In this document: positions 27,863 through 38,420 of the stretch, in pieces
Layout: every line of letters starts with the position of its first letter
How positions within the stretch are numbered: position 1 is the stretch's first letter
Assembly: GCA_021234155.1 (NCBI GenBank)
Contig: JAJEKV010000013.1
Coordinates: 4,214,028 to 4,278,027 of the forward strand
Reading direction: 5' to 3'
Source: Isoetes taiwanensis
Taxonomy: Eukaryota > Streptophyta > Lycopodiopsida > Isoetales > Isoetaceae
Length of the DNA stretch: 64,000 bases
Notes under the pieces: generated by a model
What the model was told of the DNA's origin: nothing
Seen by the model: only the letters and a program-made list of their open reading frames with translations
The model's database searches: none
Program-made: the position numbers and the translations under genes

Positions 27863-30820
27863 GGCTGTGTCTCAGATGTCTTTTGAAGAAGCAATACGCA
27901 TGCTATAAATTTCCAAACGAATTGCATGGCTAGATGAAGAGGTTGTGTGATGCCTTTTTCATACCCGAGACACAAAAAGACTCCAAGTTGCAAGGCACCT
28001 TTCTATAGCTCAACCTGCAACCTGTAATGCGCAAAAACGTGATTTGAATAACATAAAATTATCACCTGGCTATTGAGTATTGACAGACATGTCGCACGCA
28101 AAGATCTATCTAGGCATCTCCATTCCAAGATAATATTGGATTACCAGATAGAACCCTGCAATTCAGAACTTTAGAGAACATTAAGTGAAAGGAAAAATCA
28201 AAACATTGACTACAATGCATTGCTGCACTCCACTGGACTACCACAATCCCAAACAACAATCCACTTTCCTATGGAGGAGACTGGTGATAGAGGAGAAACA
28301 ACACCACTTAAAGATTTCTCATATATGCCTTCATCAACCAACCAACATATTCAATCTCTTCTTGGCAATGCACTCAACTGGTAACAACAATTATGCCCCA
28401 AAGTGCCAACAATCTTTTAATATGCATCCGTTCTATGCATCTTGTTCTTAAGATTCTATTAAGCTTGCAACAGCTTCTTGCTCCCACAAAAACATAGAAG
28501 AAAAGGGAATAAATGGGTAAATTAGATTGTCTAGTATGTGATTCATGCATGGATTGGATGTCTGTAGCTTCAAGATGTTGATGTAGAAGTTGCAACCACA
28601 GAGGATATCACATGGAGCATTTCAAATCTAGCAGCAAAACTAAATCATCACTTTAAAAAGAAACACGCCAGACCCATTACATCCTCATATGATACAACAT
28701 AACAGGAGGCAAGGCAATGCACCTTGGCAATATGCTGCCGCGTTTTTGAAGGAACTTTGACTCACAAACATGCATAAATGAGTATTGCTTTCCTTAGCTT
28801 TCTTTAGGAACCTGCACAAAAATTGTAGAGGCTATCAGATGTAAATAAACTACATCCAAAGAAAAGAAAGTTAAATTTCAATCATTTATATATAGGAAGA
28901 GACTGATATTAGCATTGGAAGACTAAAATATCTAGAACCATTTTTATGCTGACCAGCTTTTCGTCATAATTAAGAGAGATGTAGCCTTAAGCATTCTGAA
29001 GTTAAGGCCGTTGCCACGACTTGACCACCGAAATGACTAATCTATACATAACGGTGTGTGGGACACCATGAAATACCTATTTTACGTTTATCAAGATCTC
29101 CCATTATAGGACCACTATAAAATGTCCTATTCCAATGAAGAACAATAAATTTGATACAATTTGATGAGCATGAATTGCTTCATAAGGACTCCCTTTGGAT
29201 GTTAACATCTTTAAAAGATAAGTGTATATTACTTAGAAGGTCCCTTCTGGAACCTAATGCAACACACGTTTCATAAGGATTATCTTTGAATATGGAATCT
29301 ACAATAACAATTCATAAAGACCTGCGAAAGATACTTTTAACGGAATGAGAAAATTAACATAATTTGGTGCTGAGCTATGAGCTTTGGCAGCAAGAAGTTC
29401 CAACTGTTCTGTGCAACTTACATTACCCCTTCATAGTTAATCTCCATGAGATAGAACATGCCTTTTGGCTGCAAGAAATTGCAACTCTGCAACTTACATT
29501 GTCCCTTTGTACTCAAATCTCTATGGCCTTATGTCCATCCAACTAGGAAATCAACTACCAAATGAAATAAAACTATACAACTAAAGCCACATTGCCTGGA
29601 AGGAAATGCACGTGAGGAACTGCCAAAAGTTCTCACATGGCCAGCTCTAACTAAATTGGAGTACGATCATCTAATTACACCGACTATACTCTGTTTGTAA
29701 GCTGGGCAAAATCAACAAATTAGGCTCTATAAGCCAGTGAGCAGCCGCATCTGCATTCTGGAGCCAGATCTATGCATGAAATGAAGGCCCATTAGAAGAG
29801 CCACCCTTCTAGATCATCCAACACAATTTGTTTGTCTTGTCATTTTCCATGATAGCTAAAGCTAGTATCTATGCCAGATGAATACGCCCCCAAAATCATA
29901 ATATTTCGCCAGCCAGTTAGGCTATGTAACCCGAGCTAGTTGCTGCTGCATGGAAATGCATACCCATCTGCTATCTACTGGTGCATGAAAAGGGAAAAGA
30001 GTCGTGGCTCTCACGGCAATTGACGGTAAAGGAGCCTCTACCTAGCACATAACGTAGTGGGAGTTTCAATCTGAGCCCTCGAATGCAGGAGGAATTTTAA
30101 TTTTGGCCTCAAAATGGTACATTTATTGGCATCAATGGCATCTCTTCCAAAAGGTTGCCCTTCAGGCAACCCAAAAAGCCCTAACAAAATATGAAACCCC
30201 CGTTCTCGGGTCAAGGAAGGAAGGAAGGAAGGAAGAAATTTTTAACGTCCGCGGAACCCAATCGGGTTATGGGACCCAAGTACAAAGCGGGACCGAAGTC
30301 CCTAACCAGAACATGGACCGAAGCCCTTACAAACAAAATAAAGTATAGGGGAACCCCATGCCCAGCACCTTGTTTTAATTTAACTAATTTTAACCCCACA
30401 TTGTGCGAATATTTTTAACCAACGGTGTGACCCGTCCTCAAGAAAAGGCCTTTTTTTAAAATGGTACGTAGTATATACGATGGTAGGAGGTCTGGCTATG
30501 GCGATCGTTCTCAATTTCTCACTGCCTTAAGGCAATTTAGTTCCTTATTCTGGCTTTTCCTAATCCTTTGGCCATCTCTTTTCTTCTTTCCAAGCATTTG
30601 GTTGACACAATAATTCATGGCGGCTGTTTTGAACAAATAAGGGGCAAATATTTATTTCACATCATCGCAGCTTTTGCTTATAGGGGAAGATTCAGCTACA
30701 CAAGAACTGGGAGTATTTATTGTGGCTTTTCCAGGTATAATTCGTGTTTGGCTGTGTAATCTGTTGATCCGAAACGGGTTAAGGTGCGAGGATATGATTA
30801 AGCCCGTGAATTGCATGCGA
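27863..30820. other. No gene recognised
   Basis: It contains a local duplication of GGC(A/T)GCAAGAA(G/A)TT at 29386 and 29467, and a short GGAA run at 30209-30231. The last few hundred bases probably hold the ARI promoter. Confidence 0.5.
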
Positions 30821-30874
30821 AATTAAAATTCTGGTTCCAATTTCGTTAATTAAAATTCTGGTTCCAATCTCGTT
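30821..30874 (+). repeat. 27-bp tandem duplication just upstream of the ARI start codon
   Basis: Two copies (30821-30847 and 30848-30874) differ by one base and end 23 bases before the ATG at 30898, so they probably lie in the 5' leader. I see no convincing TATA box for this gene in the preceding 400 bases. Confidence 0.85.
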
Positions 30875-30897
30875 AAGGAGCTTATTTCCGGTGAATC

Positions 30898-33024
30898 ATG
30901 TCCGACGGAGAGTTTGATGAGAGTTCAAGTTATCCAGAAGATAGTGATACTTCCAATGAGTATGCAGACGAAGATGATGAAGTCAGGCAAGATCAATGCA
31001 AGCCATCTTTTCAGGTAGGATATGTGAAGCATCGGTTTTTTCATAAGCATCAAATTCATAATTTCTTTGTTCTGATGAGATGTTCATTTATAGGTTATTA
31101 CAAAGAATTCACTTTTTGCAGCTCAGGTGGGTCTTGGTATTTTAATCTAACTTGTTTCATATTGAATGTGTGCTTAGGAAATACATCATGTTGATGCTAT
31201 ATAATGAACTTTGACAGATGGTAGAGCTTCAAAAGGTTGCCAACATGTTGGGAGTGAAGATGCAACATGCCCGGACCTTGCTTATTCATCATCGCTGGGA
31301 CGTGGAAGCCCTCTTCAGCAAGTTGTTTGACAAGGGAAAAGATCTGCTATTTGGGAAAGCTGGATTGTCTTTTCTCCTTACTTGTCCGTCTAATATATGC
31401 AAAGAACTGCCTGATATTATTACTTGTGGGACATGTTACGAGGAAGTTCCTAAGCTGGAGGTGACACAGATGGATTGTGGTCACTCCTTTTGCAATGCTT
31501 GTAAGTAAATCAGAAGGAAAGGAAGTAGATAGTGTAATTTTGTTGTATTATAATATCTCTTCTATGCTTTATCTTAAACTATGACAATTTTAAAATATTT
31601 TACTGTTCTGGCTATAGGTTGGGGACAATGCTTTGTGTTGAACATTAAGGAAGGCCAAAGTAAGCGTTTGAAATGCATGGAATACAAATGTGATTCTATT
31701 TGTGATGAGGATGCTGTAAGACGTCTTGTGGGCGCTCTAGATCCTGCAGCTTTGCAGAAATATGAGCATGCTTTATTAGAGTCATACATTGAAGACAATT
31801 CTAAGGTTAAGTGGTGCCCAAGCACGCCAAGTTGTGGGAATGCTATTCGTGTGGAAGGAGAGCCCTATCATGAGATTGAATGCATTTGTGGCCAGCAGTT
31901 CTGTTTTAATTGCAAAAGTGAAGCACATTCTCCATGCTCCTGTCTTATGTGGGAACTTTGGGACAAAAAGTGCAAAGATGAATCCGAAACTGTTAACTGG
32001 ATGACTGCGCATACTAAGCCTTGTCCAAAGTGCCATAAACCAGTGGAGAAGAATGGAGGTTGTAATCTTATGGGGTGCATTTGTGGACAAGCATTTTGGT
32101 AAGACTTCTCATCTTTTGGGTTTCACTTTTAGTTAAGTTAGTCGAGTTGTTTGTTAGTTGTTGTATTCCTAATAACGTAATTTGTTGTTCAATTCAAGTT
32201 TGTATGTTTTTTCTTAAGGTTGATTCTTGGTCATTGATGTGTTCTTCAGCTGGCTATGTGGGGCAGCAACAGGTCGTCAGCACGATTGGACAAGGATTGA
32301 AGGGCATAGTTGTGGCCGCTATAAGGAGGACAGAGAAAGAGAAGCTGCAAGAGCTGAACGTGACTTAAAGAGATATACCCACTATCACTCACGATGGAAG
32401 GGACACATGGATTCTTTGAAGCTAGAAGCAAAGCAGAGGGAGAGTTTACAGTTCACAATTGGCAAATTAGAAGCAAGTCAGTCATTGGTCAAAGATTATA
32501 GTTGGCTCACCAATGGTTTGCAGCGCCTTTTTAAGGCTAGGCGGGCCCTTTCTTATTCTTATGTCTTTGCCTTTTTTATGTTTGGCAATGATCTGTTTAA
32601 AAACGATATCTCAGTAGAACAAAATACAATATATCAGCACCTTTTTGAAGACCAGCAGCAACAATTTGAGGAAACAGTAGAGAGATTATCAAAGGCCATT
32701 GAAACCCCGTTGGAACTAAGTGATAGCTTTGTAAATCAAACTCGTCTTGATGTGATAAATTTAAGCATATTGACAGATAATTTATGTAAAAGAATGTAAG
32801 TACTTCAACGCTTCCATTTTTAATCTGTCTCATTTGCAGCCATGACATTGGTGTTTGCAGCCATGACATTGGTGTTTCACTACTGCAGGTATTCAATGAT
32901 TGAAGACGAATTACTTGCTGCAGTTCATTTGACAACTCATCACATCGCGCCTCAAGGTCCAGAAAGAGCTCCCTCCTTACAAATCCCAAGGTCCAGAAAG
33001 AGCTGCAGCTATATGCATGTTTGA
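30898..33024 (+). CDS. ARIADNE-like RBR E3 ubiquitin ligase, six exons, 3' end frameshifted
   Basis: Exons 30898-31014, 31094-31126, 31218-31500, 31618-32098, 32250-32795 and 32889-33024 join in frame to 531 codons; every intron is GT/AG. The protein is a RING-between-RING ligase of the ARIADNE family, which takes ubiquitin from an E2 onto a RING2 cysteine before passing it to substrate. Seen in order: an acidic N-terminus (1-39), a UBA-like segment (about 51-90, HARTLLIHHRWDVEALF), RING1 from C120 to about C165, an IBR (about 210-260, ending SPCSCLMWELW), RING2 from C280 (CPKCHKPVEKNGGCNLM) with C293 in the catalytic position, and a helical Ariadne domain (about 330-500). The Leu after GGCN, where animal HHARI has His, is usual in plant ARI proteins. 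The start gives the family's acidic N-terminus. The last 23 residues are out of frame with the family (see findings). Confidence is high for the family, lower for the native C-terminus. Confidence 0.93.
32836..32878 (+). repeat. 21-bp tandem duplication in the last ARI intron
   Basis: Two adjacent copies of a 21-bp unit containing GCAGCCATGACATTGGTGTT lie between the fifth exon (ends 32795) and the final acceptor at 32888. Each copy carries a TTTGCAG that resembles an acceptor, so three acceptor-like sites precede the last exon. Confidence 0.8.
32953..32977 (+). other. 25-bp insertion that shifts the frame of the ARI C-terminus
   Basis: The first 18 bases are an exact copy of 32987-33004, followed by seven extra bases. 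Without these 25 bases the sequence reads through ...HHIAP into YKSQGPERAAA and stays open to a TGA at 33095-33097, resembling the ISPYRSKGIE stretch of plant ARI proteins. With them, translation ends at 33022-33024. Since 25 is not a multiple of three, about 40 family-like residues are replaced by 23 unrelated ones. Confidence 0.8.
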
Positions 33025-33097
33025 GAGCACGAAAATTGAAGACATCATCACTGGGCAACTTGTAGAAGACACAAACCAAAGATGGACTTTGGTTTGA

Positions 33098-34050
33098 CAT
33101 CATATAGGCATTTTTTGAAGGACATTTGATCATCTAAGCATCTTGAAGACTTGAAGTCAAAGGTTAAAGACCTCAAAGTCAAAGTTTGAAAGATCCCTCG
33201 AGATTTAATGTAATTTGCATGATTCAGACTTTTGGTATGATGTTCCACTTCTTTGATTTGCTATTTCCCAAGGTTTTGCTACCATCATTCCACCCAAAAA
33301 TGATCTCTTATACCTCATTTTGTCTCCTTTCATACGCCATTGCCATTTGCCATTAGCAAGGCCATCTAGTCAAAAGTAGACGGTTCATCCATCACAAATG
33401 AAAAATGTTAAATTCCATCATATTTGGCCATTTATAAGGTCCAAAACCATCTTCCCTCTAAAAAACAAAGATAGAGAGAGAAAGTACACCTTTGATATGA
33501 CATTTCTATAAAAGACCTCGAAATCTAAGCACCATTATGCATAATGTCGAACTTTCTATTATATCACCTCCACATCATCACATATCGTCTCCACATCATC
33601 ACCATGTCATATCCACGTCTTAAAACTCCACGTCTAAAAAGTTTGACTAGGAAAAAGTTGTTTGCTAATTTTCTTGCCATATCACCGCCCTCACATTTCC
33701 ATGTCAGCCTTTGTTTCCAAGTGACCACCCTTTTTTTTCCTCAATCACTCATCCTTAGCCGTTTTTGCCCTTAAAAAAAAAAGTCCTAATTTTTTCATTT
33801 TTTTTTTCAAAAGCTAAGCATGCAAAAATAGATGCAATGGGCTTTTGAAAAAATTGAATTTGGCTAAATTTAAACCTCCAAAATCAGCTTCTTGGGATGC
33901 ATGCCAAAATAAAAAAAATGACGAAAAAACAGGGACCCTGAAATTATAGGGCCAAACAGCAGGATTTTTTCAGCGCGAAAAACATCGATCTCGCCGCCTC
34001 CGAAAATCCCGTTCGGCCCACCTCAGATCCCTCGCCTGGCTGCCCTCTTT
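33098..34050. other. 3' flank of the ARI gene
   Basis: AT-rich to about 33950, then GC-rich repeats. No canonical AATAAA lies close behind the stop codon. No other gene is seen. Confidence 0.5.
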
Positions 34051-34268
34051 GTCCCCTTTCTAACCGGGCGCCACCAATATTTCCGTGGATAAAATCCGAA
34101 AAACCAAAAAAAAGGGACAAATTTTGGGTCCTGTTTTCGTCGGATCCGCCGCCCCGCCGGCCCCTCGCTTAATTGCCCCTCGGCTGTCCCCTTCTAACCG
34201 GCGCCACTCAATATTTCCGGGAGGATAAATCTTGGGAAAACCAAAAAAGGGACAAAATTTCGGGGTCC
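34051..34268 (+). repeat. 135-bp tandem duplication
   Basis: Both units carry CTAACCGG-GCGCCAC-CAATATTTCCG and AAACCAAAAAAGGGACAAA, diverged by small indels. Confidence 0.8.
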
Positions 34269-34291
34269 CACTGTTTTTGTTGGTGAATTTT

Positions 34292-34400
34292 GGCGACCTC
34301 GAATTTCGGGAAATTTCGAGGTGACGTCTTGAGGAGATCCACGGGCGGGCGTGGATCTGCCACGTCACCTCGAAATTTCAGGCGAAATTTCGAGGTCGCC
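34292..34400. repeat. GC-rich foldback, 109 bp
   Basis: GGCGACCTCGAATTTC... pairs with ...GAAATTTCGAGGTCGCC. The inner loop contains a perfect GATCCACG/CGTGGATC stem. It shares GAAATTTYGAGGTGAC with the element at 25036-25155. Confidence 0.85.
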
Positions 34401-34575
34401 GAAATTACACCTTCCAAAACTAGGCTATCTACTCCTAGTCGGCCTACACCTTATTTTGTCCTATGCCCCGTCACCTCGAAATTTCAAGCGAAATTTCGAG
34501 GTCGCCGAAATTACACCTTCCAAAACTAGGCTATCTACTCCTAGTCAGCCTACACCTTATTTTGTCCTATGCCCC
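34363..34575 (+). repeat. 106-bp tandem duplication of a foldback half
   Basis: 34363-34468 and 34469-34575 are nearly identical, each starting CGTCACCTCGAAATTTCA and ending TTGTCCTATGCCCC. Confidence 0.9.
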
Positions 34576-36069
34576 TTTGTCATGTATACCTCCGGGGGTG
34601 TGCAGCGGAACGCCCCGTGGAAGCCCATGCGATTTAATAATTGATGTGCATTTGTTCATCTATACCTTAAGCCAGTTTTCTAAAATGAGACTGTCGGATA
34701 TATCGAAGCTTTTTCAAGAATCCTGAAGTCTAAATCCGGCCAAAATTGACCTTTTTGGCAATTATGGTGCGCTAATCATGACAAAAACCTCCCAGAATGA
34801 CCTTTTTTCATGCCAAAAAACAATAAAAACCCCCCAAAAAAAAATCCAAGACTGTTCTTAAAGGCTCTGGTGTGAAGGTTTATGTGAAATACCATTGGTG
34901 AAGACCGATCTGCATGTTGACAACAGAGATTAACATTTCTGTCTTGAGAAAAGTTGATTCTTGAGGCAAAAACAGAAATTATATATTAAAATTAATGGCA
35001 TAAAATTTAATTAAACCTTTTCTACATGTTAATATATACCAGATAAGAAACATAATTAAAAATGCATATACCCCCAAAATTGAAAGTTATGCTTAGGTGA
35101 ATTTTGATGGGGGTATGCCCGGTTTGCTTCATGTTTACATAATGTAAACTTGTCTCCATAAAAAGATTTTTTTGATTTTCTGGTATACTGGTATTTTTTT
35201 ATACGAGATATGGATGAATACACAAAAAACCTTGTTCCAGTCCAAAGTTTAGGAAGGAAGATATCGTCAGCACCCAATAATGATTCCCAAAAGGCCTTTC
35301 ATCTATAAATCTTATTCTCAGGAGATCTAGAGCATGCACTGGCATAATGACCCATGTTCTATATTAGTTCATACATAGAACATTGTATATGCTTTAGATG
35401 ATGAGATCCCAAACATCAAGTTTGGGATTGAAAAATAGTCAAAGAGACACATTTCTATATATTAGACGACGAAAAACATGACCATTTGTTTGTCAAGCAT
35501 TGTTTGCTTAACTATTATGAGTTTTTCTTGAGCAAGGTAGTAAATTTGTTTAAACATATATTCTGGTCTGATGGTTGTGCTTCCCTACTTCCTAGGTATG
35601 CAGTAGAACTTTTTTGCCTCATCACATGGAAAAGGGAAACGCAGTGGTGTTGGAGCTATAATAAAGAGTGAAATGATAAAAAGGGAACAACATACCCTTG
35701 AGGAATGCAGAAGGTGGTGTCAATTTTCTGATTTGCTATTTCAGTTCCAAAAACTGAATAACTCAATTCTACTATCTCCATAGTAGTGTTTATTACTAAC
35801 TCAATCCCTTTTACTTTAGGTTCCCTTGGTTCGTGAAAGTTGGTGATGTGAACAGGGATTTGCAGTATAATTGTGATACTCTCAAAGGCACAATCAAAAT
35901 TCACACGATCAAACCTTTGACACATAGGCATCTGTTTCGCTTTTGCAGATTGAAAGCGACACAAGAATATACTTGGAGATTACACACTTGAAACTCTTAT
36001 TCCTATGGTTTTAAAGGAGGAGTCAACTATTAATCATGGGTCATATGAGAGGGACAATCAATAGAAGCA
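34576..36069. other. No gene recognised
   Basis: A minus-strand frame at 35656-35964 (102 codons) has natural-looking composition (RFDRVNFDCAFESITIILQ) but no match I know. Confidence 0.4.
35066..35118. repeat. Small inverted repeat
   Basis: ATACCCCCAAAATT is mirrored by AATTTTGATGGGGGTAT across about 22 bases. No associated gene. Confidence 0.6.
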
Positions 36070-36600
36070 AAGATGGTTGAATTAGGTGACAACTTTGTTG
36101 TCAATGCCAAGGAAGGCAATGATGAGAATGTGGATTTTTGGATAATTAAGTGTAGAACCTCCATTCAGGAACTACTGGGGGTCTAAGTTCAACAGGCAGG
36201 GAATTGTTTTATCAGGTAAGTATTACAAGTTCATTGGAGATGTCAAGTATGAGTTGGACAATATACCTGAGGTAACCTACTTACCTACCTTGTAGGTTGT
36301 GCAAAAGTTGATCGGGTTGTAAATGGTGAAGAGCATGTGTACTACCTCTCAAATGATGCACATGAACGGATTATTGAATATTTGCCTCCTCCTTCATCTG
36401 AAGCACTTGCTGCCAACACTAGTAAGAGGAGGTTTGATGCTTTTACTAGTAATCTAACCAATTGCAGTTGTGTTTATCAAGGGTTCAAGTGTACATTCAA
36501 AAGTTCAAAATTTCAAGTTGAAGTGTACTTTAAATGTATTAACGTTGAACTATACTTGCAAAAGTTTTTAATGCAAAAATGTTCAACTTATACTGTGTAA
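36070..36600 (+). pseudogene. Decayed protein-coding fragment, unknown family
   Basis: Conceptual reading gives GDNFVVNAKEGNDENVDFWI and NRQGIVLSGKYYKFIGD, then EEHVYYLSNDAHERIIEYL and PPPSSEALAANTSKRRFDAF, broken by frameshifts and one probable intron remnant. Unit B of the duplication repeats the later part with further damage. I do not recognise the family; transposon origin is plausible. Confidence 0.35.
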
Positions 36601-37909
36601 GTGTTTTAATTCATTCGTGTAAGTTTGTCATATTGGAATCGGTACTTTTGATATTGTTACATTAGTATGAATCCGAACTAGTTGTTAACATTCGAATGGT
36701 TAAAACCTATTAGTAGACATTCACAAAATCTTAATGCTAGATATAAAATAACAAGATCATTCAATTTAGATGGATTTAGAGCAGCAACTGCATCCAAAAT
36801 AGTGGAGAATGCTGCCTGGGCGGATGTAATAAAAATAGTTTGATAAAAAATAAGTCATCTTTTGAACAGTAATTAGGCCAATCACTTAATTTATATGAAT
36901 CATTGAACTTTATAAGTGAAGGAAAAAAGCTAAGGTGGAAACGCTGTATTGCAATTCACAGGTCCATACATATTCTCAATTTAGAAATGATATATGATCG
37001 TATAAGAAAACTTGACGAAATAAATGTTTGTATGGTTATACATATATACAATGTATAAACCCAATATAAGTTCATTGGAGATGGCAAGTACAAGTTGTTG
37101 GATAATATGCCTGAGGTAACCTACTATACCCACCTTATAGTTTGTGCAAAAGTTGAATAACATGCTATAATGGTGAAGAGCATGTGTACTGCCTCTCAAA
37201 TGAATATTCGCCTCCTCCTTCATCAAAGCATTTGCTGCCAGCTATAGTAAGAGGAGATTTGATCCTTTTACTAGTTTTCTAACCAATTGCAGATGCATGT
37301 AAAGTAGAGTTGATTTGTGTCTAAATCAAGGGTTCAAGTGTGTATTCAAAAGTTCAAAATTTCAAGTTTATACTTCTGAAAGTGTATTAATGTTGAACGA
37401 TACTTGCGAAAGTTTTTAATGCAAACCTGCTCAACTTCTAATGTGTATAGTGTTTTCATTCATTCATGTAAGTTTGTCATATTGGAATCAGTACTTTTGA
37501 TAGCAGCAAGAATCAAAACTAGTTGTCAACATTCGAATGGTTACCTATTAGTAGACATTCACAGTCTTAGTGCTAGATATAAAATAACAAGGAGCATTCA
37601 ATTCAGGTGGATTTAGAGCAGCAAATTGCATCTGAAATAGTGGAGAATGCTACCCTGAGCAAATGTACATAAAAATAGTTTAAAAAAAAAGGAGTCATCA
37701 TTTGAACAATAATCAAGTCAATCACTTTTGGCCAGTGATTTATGAGTCATTGAACTTTATAAGTGAAAAAAAAAAACTAAGATGGAACCATTGTATTGCA
37801 ATTCAGAGGTCCATGCATATTCTCAATTTAGAAACAATATATAATCGTATAAGGGAAGTTGACAAATTAAATGTTTGTGTGATTATACATATATACAACA
37901 TGTAAATCC
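36227..37909 (+). repeat. Tandem duplication of an 841-bp unit
   Basis: Unit A 36227-37067 and unit B 37068-37909 align end to end (AAGTTCATTGGAGATG...CATATATACAA) with moderate divergence and small indels. Confidence 0.88.
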
Positions 37910-38055
37910 AACAAGATTATTCAATGGTTATGGGAACTTCATGAAATTTCAACCATTAAACATTTTCATTAACTTCCCATTCCTTCCTTCCTTCCATCTT
38001 ATCTTATCTTATCTTATCTTCCTTCCATAACCATTGAACAAGCTTGTTGAGTTAC
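37908..38055. repeat. Inverted-repeat element (MITE-like), about 148 bp
   Basis: CAACAAGATTATTCAATGG near 37909 is mirrored by CCATTGAACAAGCTTGTTG near 38033; TTCAATGGTTATGG and CCATAACCATTGAA pair perfectly. The centre holds CCTT and CTTAT tandem repeats. Confidence 0.65.
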
Positions 38056-38059
38056 AATG

Positions 38060-38420
38060 TTTAATGGGCCAAACATGCAATGTAGTTGAAATTTTTAATG
38101 GCTCAAACATGCAATATTAAGGTCGAACATGCCACGTGGTGCGCCTCAAGGGTCTTAAATATGTACATTTTAAATATGATTGAAATGCTTGATAATTCAA
38201 AATGTTGTGATATTACTATTACTACTACTATTATTGTTATTGTTATTGTTATTGTTATTGTTATTGTTATTGTTATTATTATTATAATACAGGCTCAAAC
38301 ATTGATATTAGGGCCAAACATGTCATGTGCCTCACTTTGAATGTGCCACGTGGCTCAAACATGCCACTAGAGTGAAATATGCCACTTGGACGCACCTCAA
38401 ATATGCCACATGGCTCAAAG
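38060..38420 (+). repeat. Short interspersed CAAACATGCCAC-type repeats
   Basis: About ten variants of GGCTCAAACATGCCAC are scattered around the TTGTTA microsatellite, several followed by GTGG. It looks like a decayed minisatellite; no gene. Confidence 0.7.
38222..38290 (+). repeat. Microsatellite of TTGTTA/TTA units
   Basis: A run of ACT/ATT triplets passes into repeated TTGTTA hexanucleotides and then TTA triplets. Confidence 0.95.

Noticed and set aside
34060-34644. Several overlapping frames around the GC-rich foldback
   Set aside because: They are mutual shadows of inverted and tandem repeats.
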